Notes: generated from the sequence alone by a model not told the origin. 64,000 nucleotides of DNA from Secundilactobacillus collinoides DSM 20515 = JCM 1123 (GCF_001435975.1 NZ_AYYR01000043.1:62001-126000), one strand, 5' to 3'. Numbered from the stretch's first letter, positions 50,404 through 58,241 are shown. Numbers and translations: made by a program.

Positions 50404-50718
50404 ATGACGACTACGAATCCCTTTAATGAAAAAGCCTATACTGCGTTGGCAACTGTGACCGACCCTGAGCTGGGTGTCGACATTGTGGCGCTGGGGCTGA
50501 TCTATGACGTATCACTGACCAAGGGCGATTGTGTGGTCACCATGACGCTGACGATTGCCGGCTGTCCGCTCACAGAATATTTGAATCAGGCCATCAAAAT
50601 GGTGCTGAATAAACTACCAGAAGTCACCAGTGTTAGTATTAACTTGGTTTGGGAACCGGCTTGGTCGGTCAATAAAATGTCCCGTCAGGCAAAACTAGAG
50701 CTGGGAATTCATGGCTAG
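50404..50718 (+). CDS. MIP18/DUF59 (SufT-like) protein, copy 2
   Basis: 104 residues, same family as the gene after ilvD: VTDPELGVDIVALGLIYDV, VTMTLTIAGCPLTEYLNQAI and LVWEPAWSVNKMSRQAKLELGI. The two copies are similar along their length, probably paralogs. ATG after GGAGGCAGGCGA. It is the last protein gene before the Cas9-tracrRNA locus; no functional link is evident. Confidence 0.87.
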   Translation: MTTTNPFNEKAYTALATVTDPELGVDIVALGLIYDVSLTKGDCVVTMTLTIAGCPLTEYLNQAIKMVLNKLPEVTSVSINLVWEPAWSVNKMSRQAKLELGIHG

Positions 50719-50770
50719 ATACGCTTTAGCAACAAAAGTTAAAAAACAATTAAAAAATGAACAAAACAGG

Positions 50771-50799
50771 ATGACTTTCTAATCTATCTTTCGTATAAT
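50771..50799 (+). promoter_or_regulatory. promoter of tracrRNA-like gene
   Basis: ATGACT (50771-50776), 17 bases, TATAAT (50794-50799). Transcription is expected at about 50806, some 28 bases before the anti-repeat. A cre-like palindrome overlaps the start point. Confidence 0.7.
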
Positions 50800-50802
50800 A
50801 AG

Positions 50803-50816
50803 CAAAAGCGCTTTTA
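50803..50816. promoter_or_regulatory. cre-like palindrome at tracrRNA start point
   Basis: CAAAAGCGCTTTTA shares 11 of 14 bases with the strong CcpA site TGAAAGCGCTTTCA, with a perfect AAAAGCGCTTTT core. At the +1 of the tracrRNA promoter, CcpA binding would repress. Inference from motif and place only. Confidence 0.35.
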
Positions 50817-50932
50817 TTAGCGTGAAAACTTACTTTGTAGGATTAGTAAGGATACCATGATAAGGCGATTTTATATCTGCCGTACAGCTCTAGCCCCTAT
50901 TCCTTTATAATCGAAGGTGGGGGCTATCTGTT
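50806..50932 (+). ncRNA. tracrRNA-like RNA of the stand-alone Cas9
   Basis: The anti-repeat (50834-50861) is complementary to the single repeat at 54842-54869 over 28 bases with one internal mismatch and a terminal G-U pair, and ends CCATGATAAGG, the same layout as Geobacillus Cas9 tracrRNA (CUAUGAUAAGG, recalled). It is followed by a nexus-like hairpin (GGCGAT/ATCTGCC, 50864-50884) and a large 3' hairpin (TAGCCCC 50891-50897 with GGGGCTA 50920-50926, and inner CCTT/AAGG). The 3' end lacks a strong T run (CTGTTT), so the end point is approximate. Confidence 0.85.
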
Positions 50933-51315
50933 TAAGACGGGATCCTTGCGAGTCAACAAAGGCATCATTTAGGTACAACTCGGGTCAACTTAGGTATATT
51001 ACATAGCAACAACCGGTATATGAAGATACAGAAATTCAAAGCAAGTTAAACAGTTTTGAATAGACAGCACAATGAAACGTAACAGTGTTACTTAGATGGG
51101 AACCATAAAGGCAGTCCAGGGTGGATCATCTGCGCACTGGCACTAATGAGAGGCTGAGTTAAGGTTATTACTTGTCAGCAATAGCAGAGGTGCGCGATGA
51201 TTTGGGCAGGAATTATCTGCGTTTCCAGTGCGCAATTTATGGCACGCAGCGGATTTCCCGCACGAATCTGTCCAGCCTAATTGACGTGCCCGCTTCAAAA
51301 TGAAAGAGGTGGCAT
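50933..51315. other. region between tracrRNA-like gene and cas9
   Basis: No open gene. It contains a 10-bp inverted repeat (TGCGCACTGG at 51131, CCAGTGCGCA at 51225) 84 bp apart and the cas9 ribosome site AAAGAGGTGG (51303-51312). TATATT at about 50994 could be a -10 box; no convincing -35 is seen. Confidence 0.6.
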
Positions 51316-54300
51316 ATGGGTTATTTACTAAGTTTGACTATTGATATCGCGGCGGTGGGCTATGCGGTGTTGCAGACAGATGATCGGGGTAAACCCAATC
51401 GAATTCTGGCTCTCAACACGGTGCAGTTCAACCCGGCGGAAAATCCAAAGGACGGTGCGTCGCTTGCACTGCCAGCAAGGCAACGACGGCATTCGCGGCG
51501 CTGTTATCGGCGCACCAAATTCCGGAAACAGCGGGTTAGGCAGCTGTTCTTGAAATACGGGTTGCTGACTCAAGACGACGTCACGGCCTACTTTAAACAG
51601 CAGACACAGCCTGAAGATATTTGGCAGTTGCGGGTGCAGGGACTGGATGGTGAACTGACCAGTCAGGAACTGTTTGCGGTACTCTACTATCTGGCTGGGC
51701 ACCGGGGGTTTAAATCCAATGCACGCACGGATACGACGAGTCAGTCACCGGCAGAATTGGGGCGGCTATTGCAGTCAATCCAGGAAACTAAGCAGGTGTT
51801 CCAATCTGGGCACTACCGGACGTTCGGTGAAATGCTGGTTCGCGACCCGCAGTTTAGGGACTGTAAACATAATAAGGATTACATGGCGGGGTATCTGGTA
51901 CACCCGTTGCGCGAATGGATCGAATCGGAAGCGCGATTGATCATTAACCACCAGCGCCAATTTGATCCACGCCTGACCCGGACATTTCAGAAAGACTACA
52001 TAGCACTACTTAAGAGCCAACGCGACTTTGATACTGGACCGAGTGCCCCGAGCCGTTTTGGCGGCAATTTAATTGAAAAAATGGTTGGTAATGACCCGCT
52101 GGATACTCGGGAAAAGCGGGCGGCGAAGGCTACCCGAACCTACTGTGAATTTAGGCTAATGAAGACGGTAAACGATATCCAGCTGATTGGCGGCGAATAC
52201 CATGGCCTGACGACATTGAATGTCGGGCAGCGGCACTGTCTCTTGGCGCTGGCCAGACAACAGCAGCGACTTGACTTCTACCAAGCACGCCAAGCACTCA
52301 AACTCCCGGCAGACGTACGGTTCAACCAGGTCTCTTACCAAAATAACAGCCTAAAAAAAGCCGAAAAACGAACCGTCATCGTTGATTTCAAACCGGTCAA
52401 CGAGATTCAAACGGCTCTCGGCAGCAGTCTTTACGCCGATGATACCGACCTCATCGACCGGGTGGGGACTATTCTCACCAACTACTCCAGTGATTTGTCC
52501 AAGCGGCAGGCACTGGAAGATCTTGACGTGTTGTCCGACCAAGAGATCACACGGTTAGAAGCGTTGAACTACACGTCTTACAGCCAGTATTCGCTGAAGA
52601 CTATGCGGCAACTGTGGCCATTTCTGTGGCGAGGTCGCAGCTTTGCGATTTCATTGGAAACGGCCGGCTATTCACTGAATGACCAGCAGATCGACCGGGA
52701 CTACCTCTATGGCCGGTTAACAAATCCGGTGGCCAAACGTGCGGTTGTCATGGCTTTGAAGGTGGTCAGGGCAATTCGAAATCAGTACGGTCACCCGGAT
52801 GCACTGCGTTTCAGTGTGACGCCTGCAATGACCCTGCCGTTTCAAAAACGGGTCGATGCCAGTAAACGCCAGCAACAGACTACGAAGGCCCATGCGAAAT
52901 TGACTGCAACCCTGCATCAATTGGGGATTCCTGCCAGTGGTGAAACTATTTTGAAACAACAACTGTTCACCGAGCAACAGGGTGTTGATCCCTACACAGG
53001 TCTGCCAATCGACCCGGAGAAATTGTTTAATGATGCGTTCTACCAGATCGATCACATCTTGCCGTATTCCGTAAGTTTTGATGACCGCTATTGCAACAAG
53101 GTAGTCACGGCAACCAATAGTAACCAGCAGAAGGGTAACCAACTGCCGCTCGCATTTCTACATACAGATCAACACCAGCGCTTTGTGACTTGGGTCACCG
53201 ACACAATTACGTCTTACCGCAAACGCCAGCACCTCCTTAAGGCTGAAGTGACTGCTCGCGACCGGGAACGCTGGCGGGCTCGGCATCTTGGCGATCAACG
53301 CGATTTATGCCAGTTGCTGGAGCGCTACTTTACACAAAATATTCGCTTCCGTTCTGGTTATCAGAAACCGGCCGCTGCCGTTAGTGACCAGACCGTCACC
53401 AAACTGTTGCGTCGATTCAGCATAAAAACGCTCCGACACGAGACAACCTTACGCTACGCCGCTCAAGCAGTGGTAGCCGGCTGTTTGACACCGATGTACA
53501 TCGATCTGCTGACAAACTACAGCACCGCTCGAGAAATCAGCCACAACGAAACTTTGTGGTCAGCCTTTAGTCAGCTCAACGATAACGATGGCCAGTTGAA
53601 TCCCAGCTACCTTCAGGTGAAAAATCAGGTGCCGCTGCCCTGGCCGGAATTTCGCGCCGAGTTAGCGGGTCGATTAGCTGATGATCCGGCAAAAACCATG
53701 GGCCAGCAACGTTGGAGCACCTATCAAAGACGGGAAATCAAACAACTCAAACCGGTTTTCGCCATTCGTGCACCGCACCACGGTATCGGTGGTGAAGTTC
53801 ATAAAGAAACGGTCTTTTCACCAAAGCACTTTGCCGAAACGGGCGAAGTGACTCAGCGCGTTGCTATCAACCATCTGAAGCTGTCGAAAGACGGCAGTCA
53901 AATCACGGGTGCCAAGGGCGCTTATGACTTAGCAGCCGATGGCAGTAATCGGCTCGTTTACACGGCGGTAAAGGCGGCCTTATCTGCCAACGACGGCAAC
54001 GGTAAGCAAGCATTTCCGGAGAACCAGCTGGTCGTTTCAACAGGGTCGCGGGACATGGTCGTCACTAAAGTTAAGGTGACCAAAAAGGCCACGCTGCTGA
54101 CCCGCGTTCATCAGGGCCGCGGGGTTGCCAGCAACTCCCACATGGTACGCGTGGACGTCTATCGCGGCGCTAAGGGCTACGCTGGGGTGCCGCTGTACCC
54201 GGCAGACTTCAAGCGAGAAAAGCTGCCCGTTCGCGCAATCACGGCGCGTAAGCCTTACGACCAGTGGCAGACCGTCACGGCTGACGACCCATTTGTCTGT

Positions 54301-54624
54301 AGCTTGTATCCCGACGATCCCGTGCACATTGAACGTCAGCACCCGATTCGGCTCAAATATCCGGATGGACGCGTTGCTGAAGTCACCAGTCTCGATTGTT
54401 ACTTCGCCAAGATCAACATCTCTAATAACAGTGTTACCTTCAAAGCCCATGATGGCAGTTATACGATTCAAGAAGTGGCCCTTTCCAGCTTGGACTTGCT
54501 ACAGCGGTACCAACAGGATTACCTTGGTCACCGCCACTTGGTGCGACCGGCGCTTCACCTGTCAAAGGGTGCCTCTAGACTACCTAGAAAGTCTTATGAA
54601 GATCAACTTAATGTCCCTTCATAG
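51316..54624 (+). CDS. cas9: type II-C Cas9 homolog with RuvC site lost and HNH site retained
   Basis: Full-length Cas9, 1102 residues, collinear with Geobacillus Cas9 (1087, from memory) from end to end. RuvC-I SLTIDIAAVGYAV aligns without gaps to GLDIGITSIGWAV, putting Thr8 at the catalytic Asp. Bridge helix 53-84 is Arg-rich; WQLRVQGLDGELTSQELF (103-120) and HRGFKSNA follow. RuvC-II PDALRFSVTPAM has Ser500 for the catalytic Glu. HNH (about 545-612) keeps Asp579, His580 and Asn603 in YQIDHILPYS and TNSNQQKGN. RuvC-III TLRYAAQAVV has Tyr714 for His and Gln717 for Asp. A complete WED/PAM-interacting end follows. No frameshift or stop; no cas1, cas2 or csn2 nearby. Predicted RNA-guided target-strand nickase or binder. 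Confidence 0.96.
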   Translation: MGYLLSLTIDIAAVGYAVLQTDDRGKPNRILALNTVQFNPAENPKDGASLALPARQRRHSRRCYRRTKFRKQRVRQLFLKYGLLTQDDVTAYFKQQTQPEDIWQLRVQGLDGELTSQELFAVLYYLAGHRGFKSNARTDTTSQSPAELGRLLQSIQETKQVFQSGHYRTFGEMLVRDPQFRDCKHNKDYMAGYLVHPLREWIESEARLIINHQRQFDPRLTRTFQKDYIALLKSQRDFDTGPSAPSRFGGNLIEKMVGNDPLDTREKRAAKATRTYCEFRLMKTVNDIQLIGGEYHGLTTLNVGQRHCLLALARQQQRLDFYQARQALKLPADVRFNQVSYQNNSLKKAEKRTVIVDFKPVNEIQTALGSSLYADDTDLIDRVGTILTNYSSDLSKRQALEDLDVLSDQEITRLEALNYTSYSQYSLKTMRQLWPFLWRGRSFAISLETAGYSLNDQQIDRDYLYGRLTNPVAKRAVVMALKVVRAIRNQYGHPDALRFSVTPAMTLPFQKRVDASKRQQQTTKAHAKLTATLHQLGIPASGETILKQQLFTEQQGVDPYTGLPIDPEKLFNDAFYQIDHILPYSVSFDDRYCNKVVTATNSNQQKGNQLPLAFLHTDQHQRFVTWVTDTITSYRKRQHLLKAEVTARDRERWRARHLGDQRDLCQLLERYFTQNIRFRSGYQKPAAAVSDQTVTKLLRRFSIKTLRHETTLRYAAQAVVAGCLTPMYIDLLTNYSTAREISHNETLWSAFSQLNDNDGQLNPSYLQVKNQVPLPWPEFRAELAGRLADDPAKTMGQQRWSTYQRREIKQLKPVFAIRAPHHGIGGEVHKETVFSPKHFAETGEVTQRVAINHLKLSKDGSQITGAKGAYDLAADGSNRLVYTAVKAALSANDGNGKQAFPENQLVVSTGSRDMVVTKVKVTKKATLLTRVHQGRGVASNSHMVRVDVYRGAKGYAGVPLYPADFKREKLPVRAITARKPYDQWQTVTADDPFVCSLYPDDPVHIERQHPIRLKYPDGRVAEVTSLDCYFAKINISNNSVTFKAHDGSYTIQEVALSSLDLLQRYQQDYLGHRHLVRPALHLSKGASRLPRKSYEDQLNVPS

Positions 54625-54760
54625 TTAAAATCGGGCGGTCAATTGTGTACCTGATGTTTTGATAAGGGAACCCCAATGCGCGTTTTAGTTTTAACAGGTT
54701 GCTATCAATGAGTCACGATGTGTTTACTAAATCGTTAGCGACAGAATTTTTATCGACCAC

Positions 54761-54812
54761 ATAACAAAACCTCATCAAAAATCCAAGTGGGTTTTTGATG
54801 AGGTTTTGTTAT
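54761..54812. terminator. bidirectional terminator shared by cas9 and crRNA-like gene
   Basis: A perfect 21-bp inverted repeat (54761-54781 with 54792-54812; ACAAAACCTCATCAAAAA in the arm), ending in T-rich sequence on both strands. It lies 137 bp after the cas9 stop and 22-30 bp past the repeat of the opposite-strand RNA. Confidence 0.9.
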
Positions 54813-54891
54813 ATTCCCAGGCAAGCTGCCCAGTTTCATATTTTGTAGGATTAGTCAGGATACCATGACTAAAATAGCCAAAAGTTTGGTT
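54765..54891 (-). ncRNA. single-guide crRNA-like gene
   Basis: On the minus strand: predicted start at 54891, a 22-base guide (54891-54870, ending TTTTGGCTATTTTA), then one repeat beginning GTCATGGTATCCTGAC at 54869 and pairing with the tracrRNA-like anti-repeat down to 54842, then a short GC hairpin (GGCAGCTTGCC) and the terminator. Type II-C repeats of the Geobacillus kind also begin GTCAT. There is no second repeat on either side, so this is a dedicated one-guide gene, not an array. Confidence 0.83.
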
Positions 54892-54897
54892 GGGTAT

Positions 54898-54926
54898 AGT
54901 GTAGGGAAACTTTGGGGAATTGTCAA
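54898..54926 (-). promoter_or_regulatory. promoter of crRNA-like gene
   Basis: Minus strand TTGACA (54926-54921), 17 bases, TACACT (54903-54898). The perfect -35 and spacing put the start at 54890-54891, that is 21-22 bases before the repeat, the normal guide length for Geobacillus-like Cas9. Confidence 0.82.
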
Positions 54927-55100
54927 GGCAGTCTTAGATGCTAAGACACGGTATTTGTGCGTTTTTACGTTATTTTGATGCGAAGTGTGCTATGGTGAAA
55001 TTAAGGAATTAAATGCACCACACTGTTTTCGGTACCATCAAGCAATAGGACATTTAAAAGCGTCAGTGACAGTCATTTGTCATTGACGCTTTTTAACTGT
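54927..55100 (+). other. possible small transcript beside the crRNA-like gene
   Basis: An extended -10 (TGCTATGGT at about 54986-54994) is followed about 65 bases later by a terminator (55056-55098: AAAAGCGTCA...TGACGCTTTTT). No credible protein frame lies between. It could be a small RNA or simply a second terminator for read-through. Confidence 0.3.
55052..55098. terminator. terminator-like hairpin
   Basis: AAAAGCGTCAGTGACA pairs with TGTCATTGACGCTTTTT with one mismatch. A and T runs flank it, so it can act in both directions. Confidence 0.75.
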
Positions 55101-55434
55101 GATCGTTTAATATGGTAACTGCTGCCTGGGGTCGCCAGTCAGTCTGACACGTGGCATTGGTCAGCACACGTGTTGGCCTTAGTCGCTTTTTCGACAATTT
55201 TCTTATTTTTTCAGTCCTGAAACGGGCACTGAAATGTGGTCCGACCTTATATTCTGAGTGCAGCACCGTTTTTGACGCGTGCTTGATATGACAAACCCGC
55301 AACAAAACCCCTAAGATTTGTCAAAACCACTCCTAATATTTGCGTGATACCCAGCAAATAGAGTAATATAGGACTGTTATAATAGAGAAAAATGTGACCC
55401 TAACACGATATGTGTTAAGGGAAGGGGTAGAAGA
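55099..55434. other. lepB upstream region
   Basis: No gene. An extended -10 promoter TGTTATAAT (about 55376-55384) lies some 55 bp before the lepB start; AGGGAAGGGG is the ribosome site. Confidence 0.6.
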
Positions 55435-56025
55435 ATGAAAGCACTAAAAGAGATCCTTAGCTGGATCGTGCCGATTGCCATTGGGCTGATCGTTGCGTTC
55501 GGGCTTAAGGCTTACGTCCTGTCACCAGTGCGGGTAGATGGACCATCAATGGAGCCGAACCTAACAAACAATGAACGCGTTTGGATGTTTAAACAAGAAA
55601 AAATCAAACACTTGAGCGTCATCGTGTTTGATGCCCACGGTGAAGATTCGGAAGCAAAGCCGGGAACCGACTACGTCAAGCGGGTTATTGGCTTGCCAGG
55701 GGATACGGTGGCCTTTAAGAACAATACGTTATACGTTAATGGTAAGAAGGTCAACCAAAGCTTTATCAGCAAGAGCCAAGCGACAAGCGGTACGGGCAGT
55801 TCCAACTGGACACTTGCCTCACTTGCTAAGCAGTACGGCTGGGGCAAGCACGTGACTAAGGTGCCTAAGAATGAGTACTTCGTTTTAGGGGATCACCGGA
55901 GTGTGTCTAACGATAGTCGGTACTGGGGCTTTGTCTATAAGAGCAAGGTTGCCGGCGTTGTGAAGGTCCCAGCGTGGACGGGAACCAAGACACAGCGGCA
56001 TAATATTAATACACTGGGTTACTAA
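55435..56025 (+). CDS. lepB: signal peptidase I
   Basis: Membrane-anchored protease removing signal peptides from exported proteins, 196 residues. One N-terminal membrane segment (about 8-28), catalytic Ser in RVDGPSMEPNL, catalytic Lys in TDYVKRVIGLPGD, and the conserved box GDHRSVSNDSRYWGFV near the end. ATG after AAGGGGTAG. Single gene with hairpin sequence downstream. Confidence 0.96.
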   Translation: MKALKEILSWIVPIAIGLIVAFGLKAYVLSPVRVDGPSMEPNLTNNERVWMFKQEKIKHLSVIVFDAHGEDSEAKPGTDYVKRVIGLPGDTVAFKNNTLYVNGKKVNQSFISKSQATSGTGSSNWTLASLAKQYGWGKHVTKVPKNEYFVLGDHRSVSNDSRYWGFVYKSKVAGVVKVPAWTGTKTQRHNINTLGY

Positions 56026-56136
56026 AGCGCAAAAGAAAACAGGCGTTAGTTTACTCCGGCAGAAACGCCTGAAATCGGCATTTTTGCCAGAGTTGGCTGA
56101 CACCTGTTTTTCGTTTTCTGGAACTGGTTTCGGCAT
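56026..56136 (+). repeat. long hairpin repeat, copy 6 (diverged)
   Basis: Begins directly after the lepB stop. Outer arm AGAAAACAGGCGT pairs with ACACCTGTTTTTCGTTTTCT; inner GGCAGAAACGCCTGAAATCGGC resembles the core of copy 7. The right end GGAACTGGTTTCGGCA keeps the GTTTCGGC signature. Confidence 0.7.
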
Positions 56137-56186
56137 GGTTGTTTAGGTGCGGTGTCGAGGCGCAAGGGTTTGACTTTTCTTATTTA

Positions 56187-56227
56187 AAAAACGCCAGGTT
56201 CGGTCAAACGAATCTGACGCTTTTTTG
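56187..56227. terminator. terminator-like hairpin
   Basis: AAAACGCCAGGTTCG pairs with CGAATCTGACGCTTTT with mismatches; A and T runs on both sides. Confidence 0.65.
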
Positions 56228-56563
56228 TGTGTTATTGTGGCTGAAACTGTTCGTTGGTGCTTTAAACTGACTTTTTTGCATGCGAATATCAGTCTCCGTT
56301 TGCAAGTCACAAAGCATACTCGGAAACACATAAAGACGCCAAGTATAACGGTAGTGTTTACTGAAATGGTCGACTATCGTGTCATGAATCTTGAATTCTG
56401 GAAGTTGTAAATTGATCAGTCTTGACAATTGATTATGCCGATGAAAAGAAGGGAATCCATAGGGAGGCTTTCAAATTTTTACTCATCTAGACATTAAGGT
56501 AAATCAGTCATGAATACTTGGTGTAAAATAGACTCACAATCATCATCTCAAGGAGGTTATTCA
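56228..56563. other. upstream region of C1 peptidase
   Basis: No gene. TAAAAT in TGGTGTAAAATAG (about 56525) is a likely -10. Nothing else stands out. Confidence 0.5.
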
Positions 56564-57892
56564 ATGACAACAACACCCAATGCACCACTGACACAAGACG
56601 ATTTTTTGGCCTTTCATCAAGACCTTGAAGGCCAGCCGGCTGCTGATGTGATCAGCCGAGCCGTGATGAACAACGGCGTCAACGCGGCTTCCCAGGATCC
56701 ACAGGCCCAGACGCGGTTGAACCGGACATTTTCCGTCGAGGTGCCCACCGGCGCTGTGACTAATCAGAAACAATCCGGCCGCTGCTGGGAATTTTCTCTG
56801 CTGAACACGCTGCGGCACCAGTTTGCGACGACCCACAAGGTCAAGGACTTTGAGCTGTCGCAAAACTACCTGTTCTTCTGGGACAAGGTCGAGCGCGCCA
56901 ACATGTTTTACCAACACATTATTGAAACGGCCGACCGCCCCGCCGACGACCGGGAAGTGACCTTTTACCTGAAGATGGCTGGTGGCGACGGTGGTCAGTG
57001 GGCCATGGCAGCCGCCCTCGTGCAGAAGTACGGGGTCGTGCCAAGCTACGCCATGCCAGAGACCTACAACACGGAACACACGAGTGCGTTTGCGACGACG
57101 CTGGCACTGAAGATGCGCCGAGACGCTGTTGTGTTGCGGGACATGGTTGCCCAACACGCGACGGATGCTGATCTAGCAGCTGAACGCCATGCCATGGTTA
57201 GTGAAGTGTACCGGATGGCGGCCTACTCATTTGGCGAGCCGCCGACCAGCTTTGATCTGGAATACACGGATGACGATAAGAAGACACACCGTGAGCCTGG
57301 TCTGACGCCACAGGACTTCTTCAAGAACCAATTTGACGTGGATCTGGACGACTACGTGGTGGTCACCAATTCACCAGACAAACCGTTGAACAAGCTGTAC
57401 CGGCTAGCCAGTCAGGAGAACATCGTGGGCGGCAAGCAGATTCAGTTCCTGAACGTCGACATGGATGTCTTGAAGAAGACGGCCATTCAGCAGTTACAGG
57501 ACGGTGAAACGATCTGGTTTGGTAACGACGTGCTCCAGCAGATGAGTCGCGAACAGGGCTTCTTGGACGCTAATTTGTACCGAAAGGCAGAGCTGTTCGG
57601 TATTGATCTGACCCTCAGCAAGGCCAAGCGGTTTGAATACCACGAGGCAGAGGTGACCCACGCCATGACGCTGACAGGCGTTAACCTGGTGGACGGCCAG
57701 CCGAACCGCTGGAAGGTGGAGAACTCCTGGGGCGAAAAGAACGGCGAGAAGGGCTACTTCGTGATGACGGACGACTGGATGGACCAGTTTGTGTACGAGG
57801 TCGTGGTGCATAAGAAGTACCTGACGGATGCCCAACAAGCGATTTTGAAAGACAAGCCGATTGAATTGGCGCCTTGGGATGCATTGGAGTAG
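56564..57892 (+). CDS. C1 family (bleomycin hydrolase/PepC-like) aminopeptidase
   Basis: Cytoplasmic cysteine peptidase of the PepC/PepE/PepG group, about 442 residues from ATG at 56564 (MTTTPNAPLTQ), placed by CAAGGAGG. The catalytic Cys is in TNQKQSGRCWEFSLLNTLRHQ, His in VTHAMTLTGVNLVDGQPNRWKVENSWGE, with Asn in ENSWG. The usual GRCWLF/GRCWMF reads GRCWEF here. Aminopeptidase versus oligoendopeptidase activity cannot be decided. Its TAG stop is joined to the AGAGTG start of the following hairpin array. Confidence 0.9.
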   Translation: MTTTPNAPLTQDDFLAFHQDLEGQPAADVISRAVMNNGVNAASQDPQAQTRLNRTFSVEVPTGAVTNQKQSGRCWEFSLLNTLRHQFATTHKVKDFELSQNYLFFWDKVERANMFYQHIIETADRPADDREVTFYLKMAGGDGGQWAMAAALVQKYGVVPSYAMPETYNTEHTSAFATTLALKMRRDAVVLRDMVAQHATDADLAAERHAMVSEVYRMAAYSFGEPPTSFDLEYTDDDKKTHREPGLTPQDFFKNQFDVDLDDYVVVTNSPDKPLNKLYRLASQENIVGGKQIQFLNVDMDVLKKTAIQQLQDGETIWFGNDVLQQMSREQGFLDANLYRKAELFGIDLTLSKAKRFEYHEAEVTHAMTLTGVNLVDGQPNRWKVENSWGEKNGEKGYFVMTDDWMDQFVYEVVVHKKYLTDAQQAILKDKPIELAPWDALE

Positions 57893-58203
57893 AGAGTGAA
57901 GGAAAACGGGAGGAAGCGGAGTGTAAGCTAACTCTGGCAGAAAGGCCTGAACCTGGCCTTTCTGCCAGAGTTGGCTTACATGCAGCTTTCTGTTTTCCGA
58001 AACTCGTTTCGGCTCGAGGACAGAGAACCACGAAGAAAGGCCTGAACCTGGCCTTTCTGTCATAGTTGGCTTACATGCAGCTTTCTGTTTTCCGAAAGGC
58101 GTTTCGACTCGAGGACAGAGAACCACGAAGAAAGGCCTGAACCTGGCCTTTCTGCCAGAGTTAGCTTACATGCAGCTTTCTGTTTTCCGAAAAGCGTTTC
58201 AAC
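57890..58203 (+). repeat. long hairpin repeat array, copy 7 (three tandem units)
   Basis: First unit complete: TAGAGAGTGAAGGAAAACGG, inner stem AACTCTGGCAGAAAGGCC with its complement around TGAACCT, right arm GCAGCTTTCTGTTTTCCGAA, end TCGTTTCGGCTCGAGGACAG. Two more units of about 106 bp repeat inner stem and right half only, with small differences (CTGTCATAG, AAAGGCGTTTCGAC). Same half-unit amplification as at 17.7 and 22.8 kb. Confidence 0.9.
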
Positions 58204-58241
58204 CCAGTCTCCAAAAACAACTAAATAACCAACAATAACGT

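Noticed and set aside
54037-54471. Frames antisense to cas9
   Set aside because: Shadows of the high-GC third positions of cas9; no ribosome sites.
54834-54875. Reading the repeat as the end of a normal CRISPR array (36-nt unit starting TTTTAG)
   Set aside because: A 36-nt reading is possible, but there is no second repeat within 100 bp on either side, and the anti-repeat pairing starts at GTCATGG, fixing the repeat start at 54869.
55093-55305. 70-codon minus-strand frame between the crRNA-like gene and lepB
   Set aside because: No ribosome site or similarity; overlaps a terminator.
57494-58126. Minus-strand 210-codon frame over the end of the C1 peptidase and the repeats
   Set aside because: Antisense to a clear gene and to the hairpin array.
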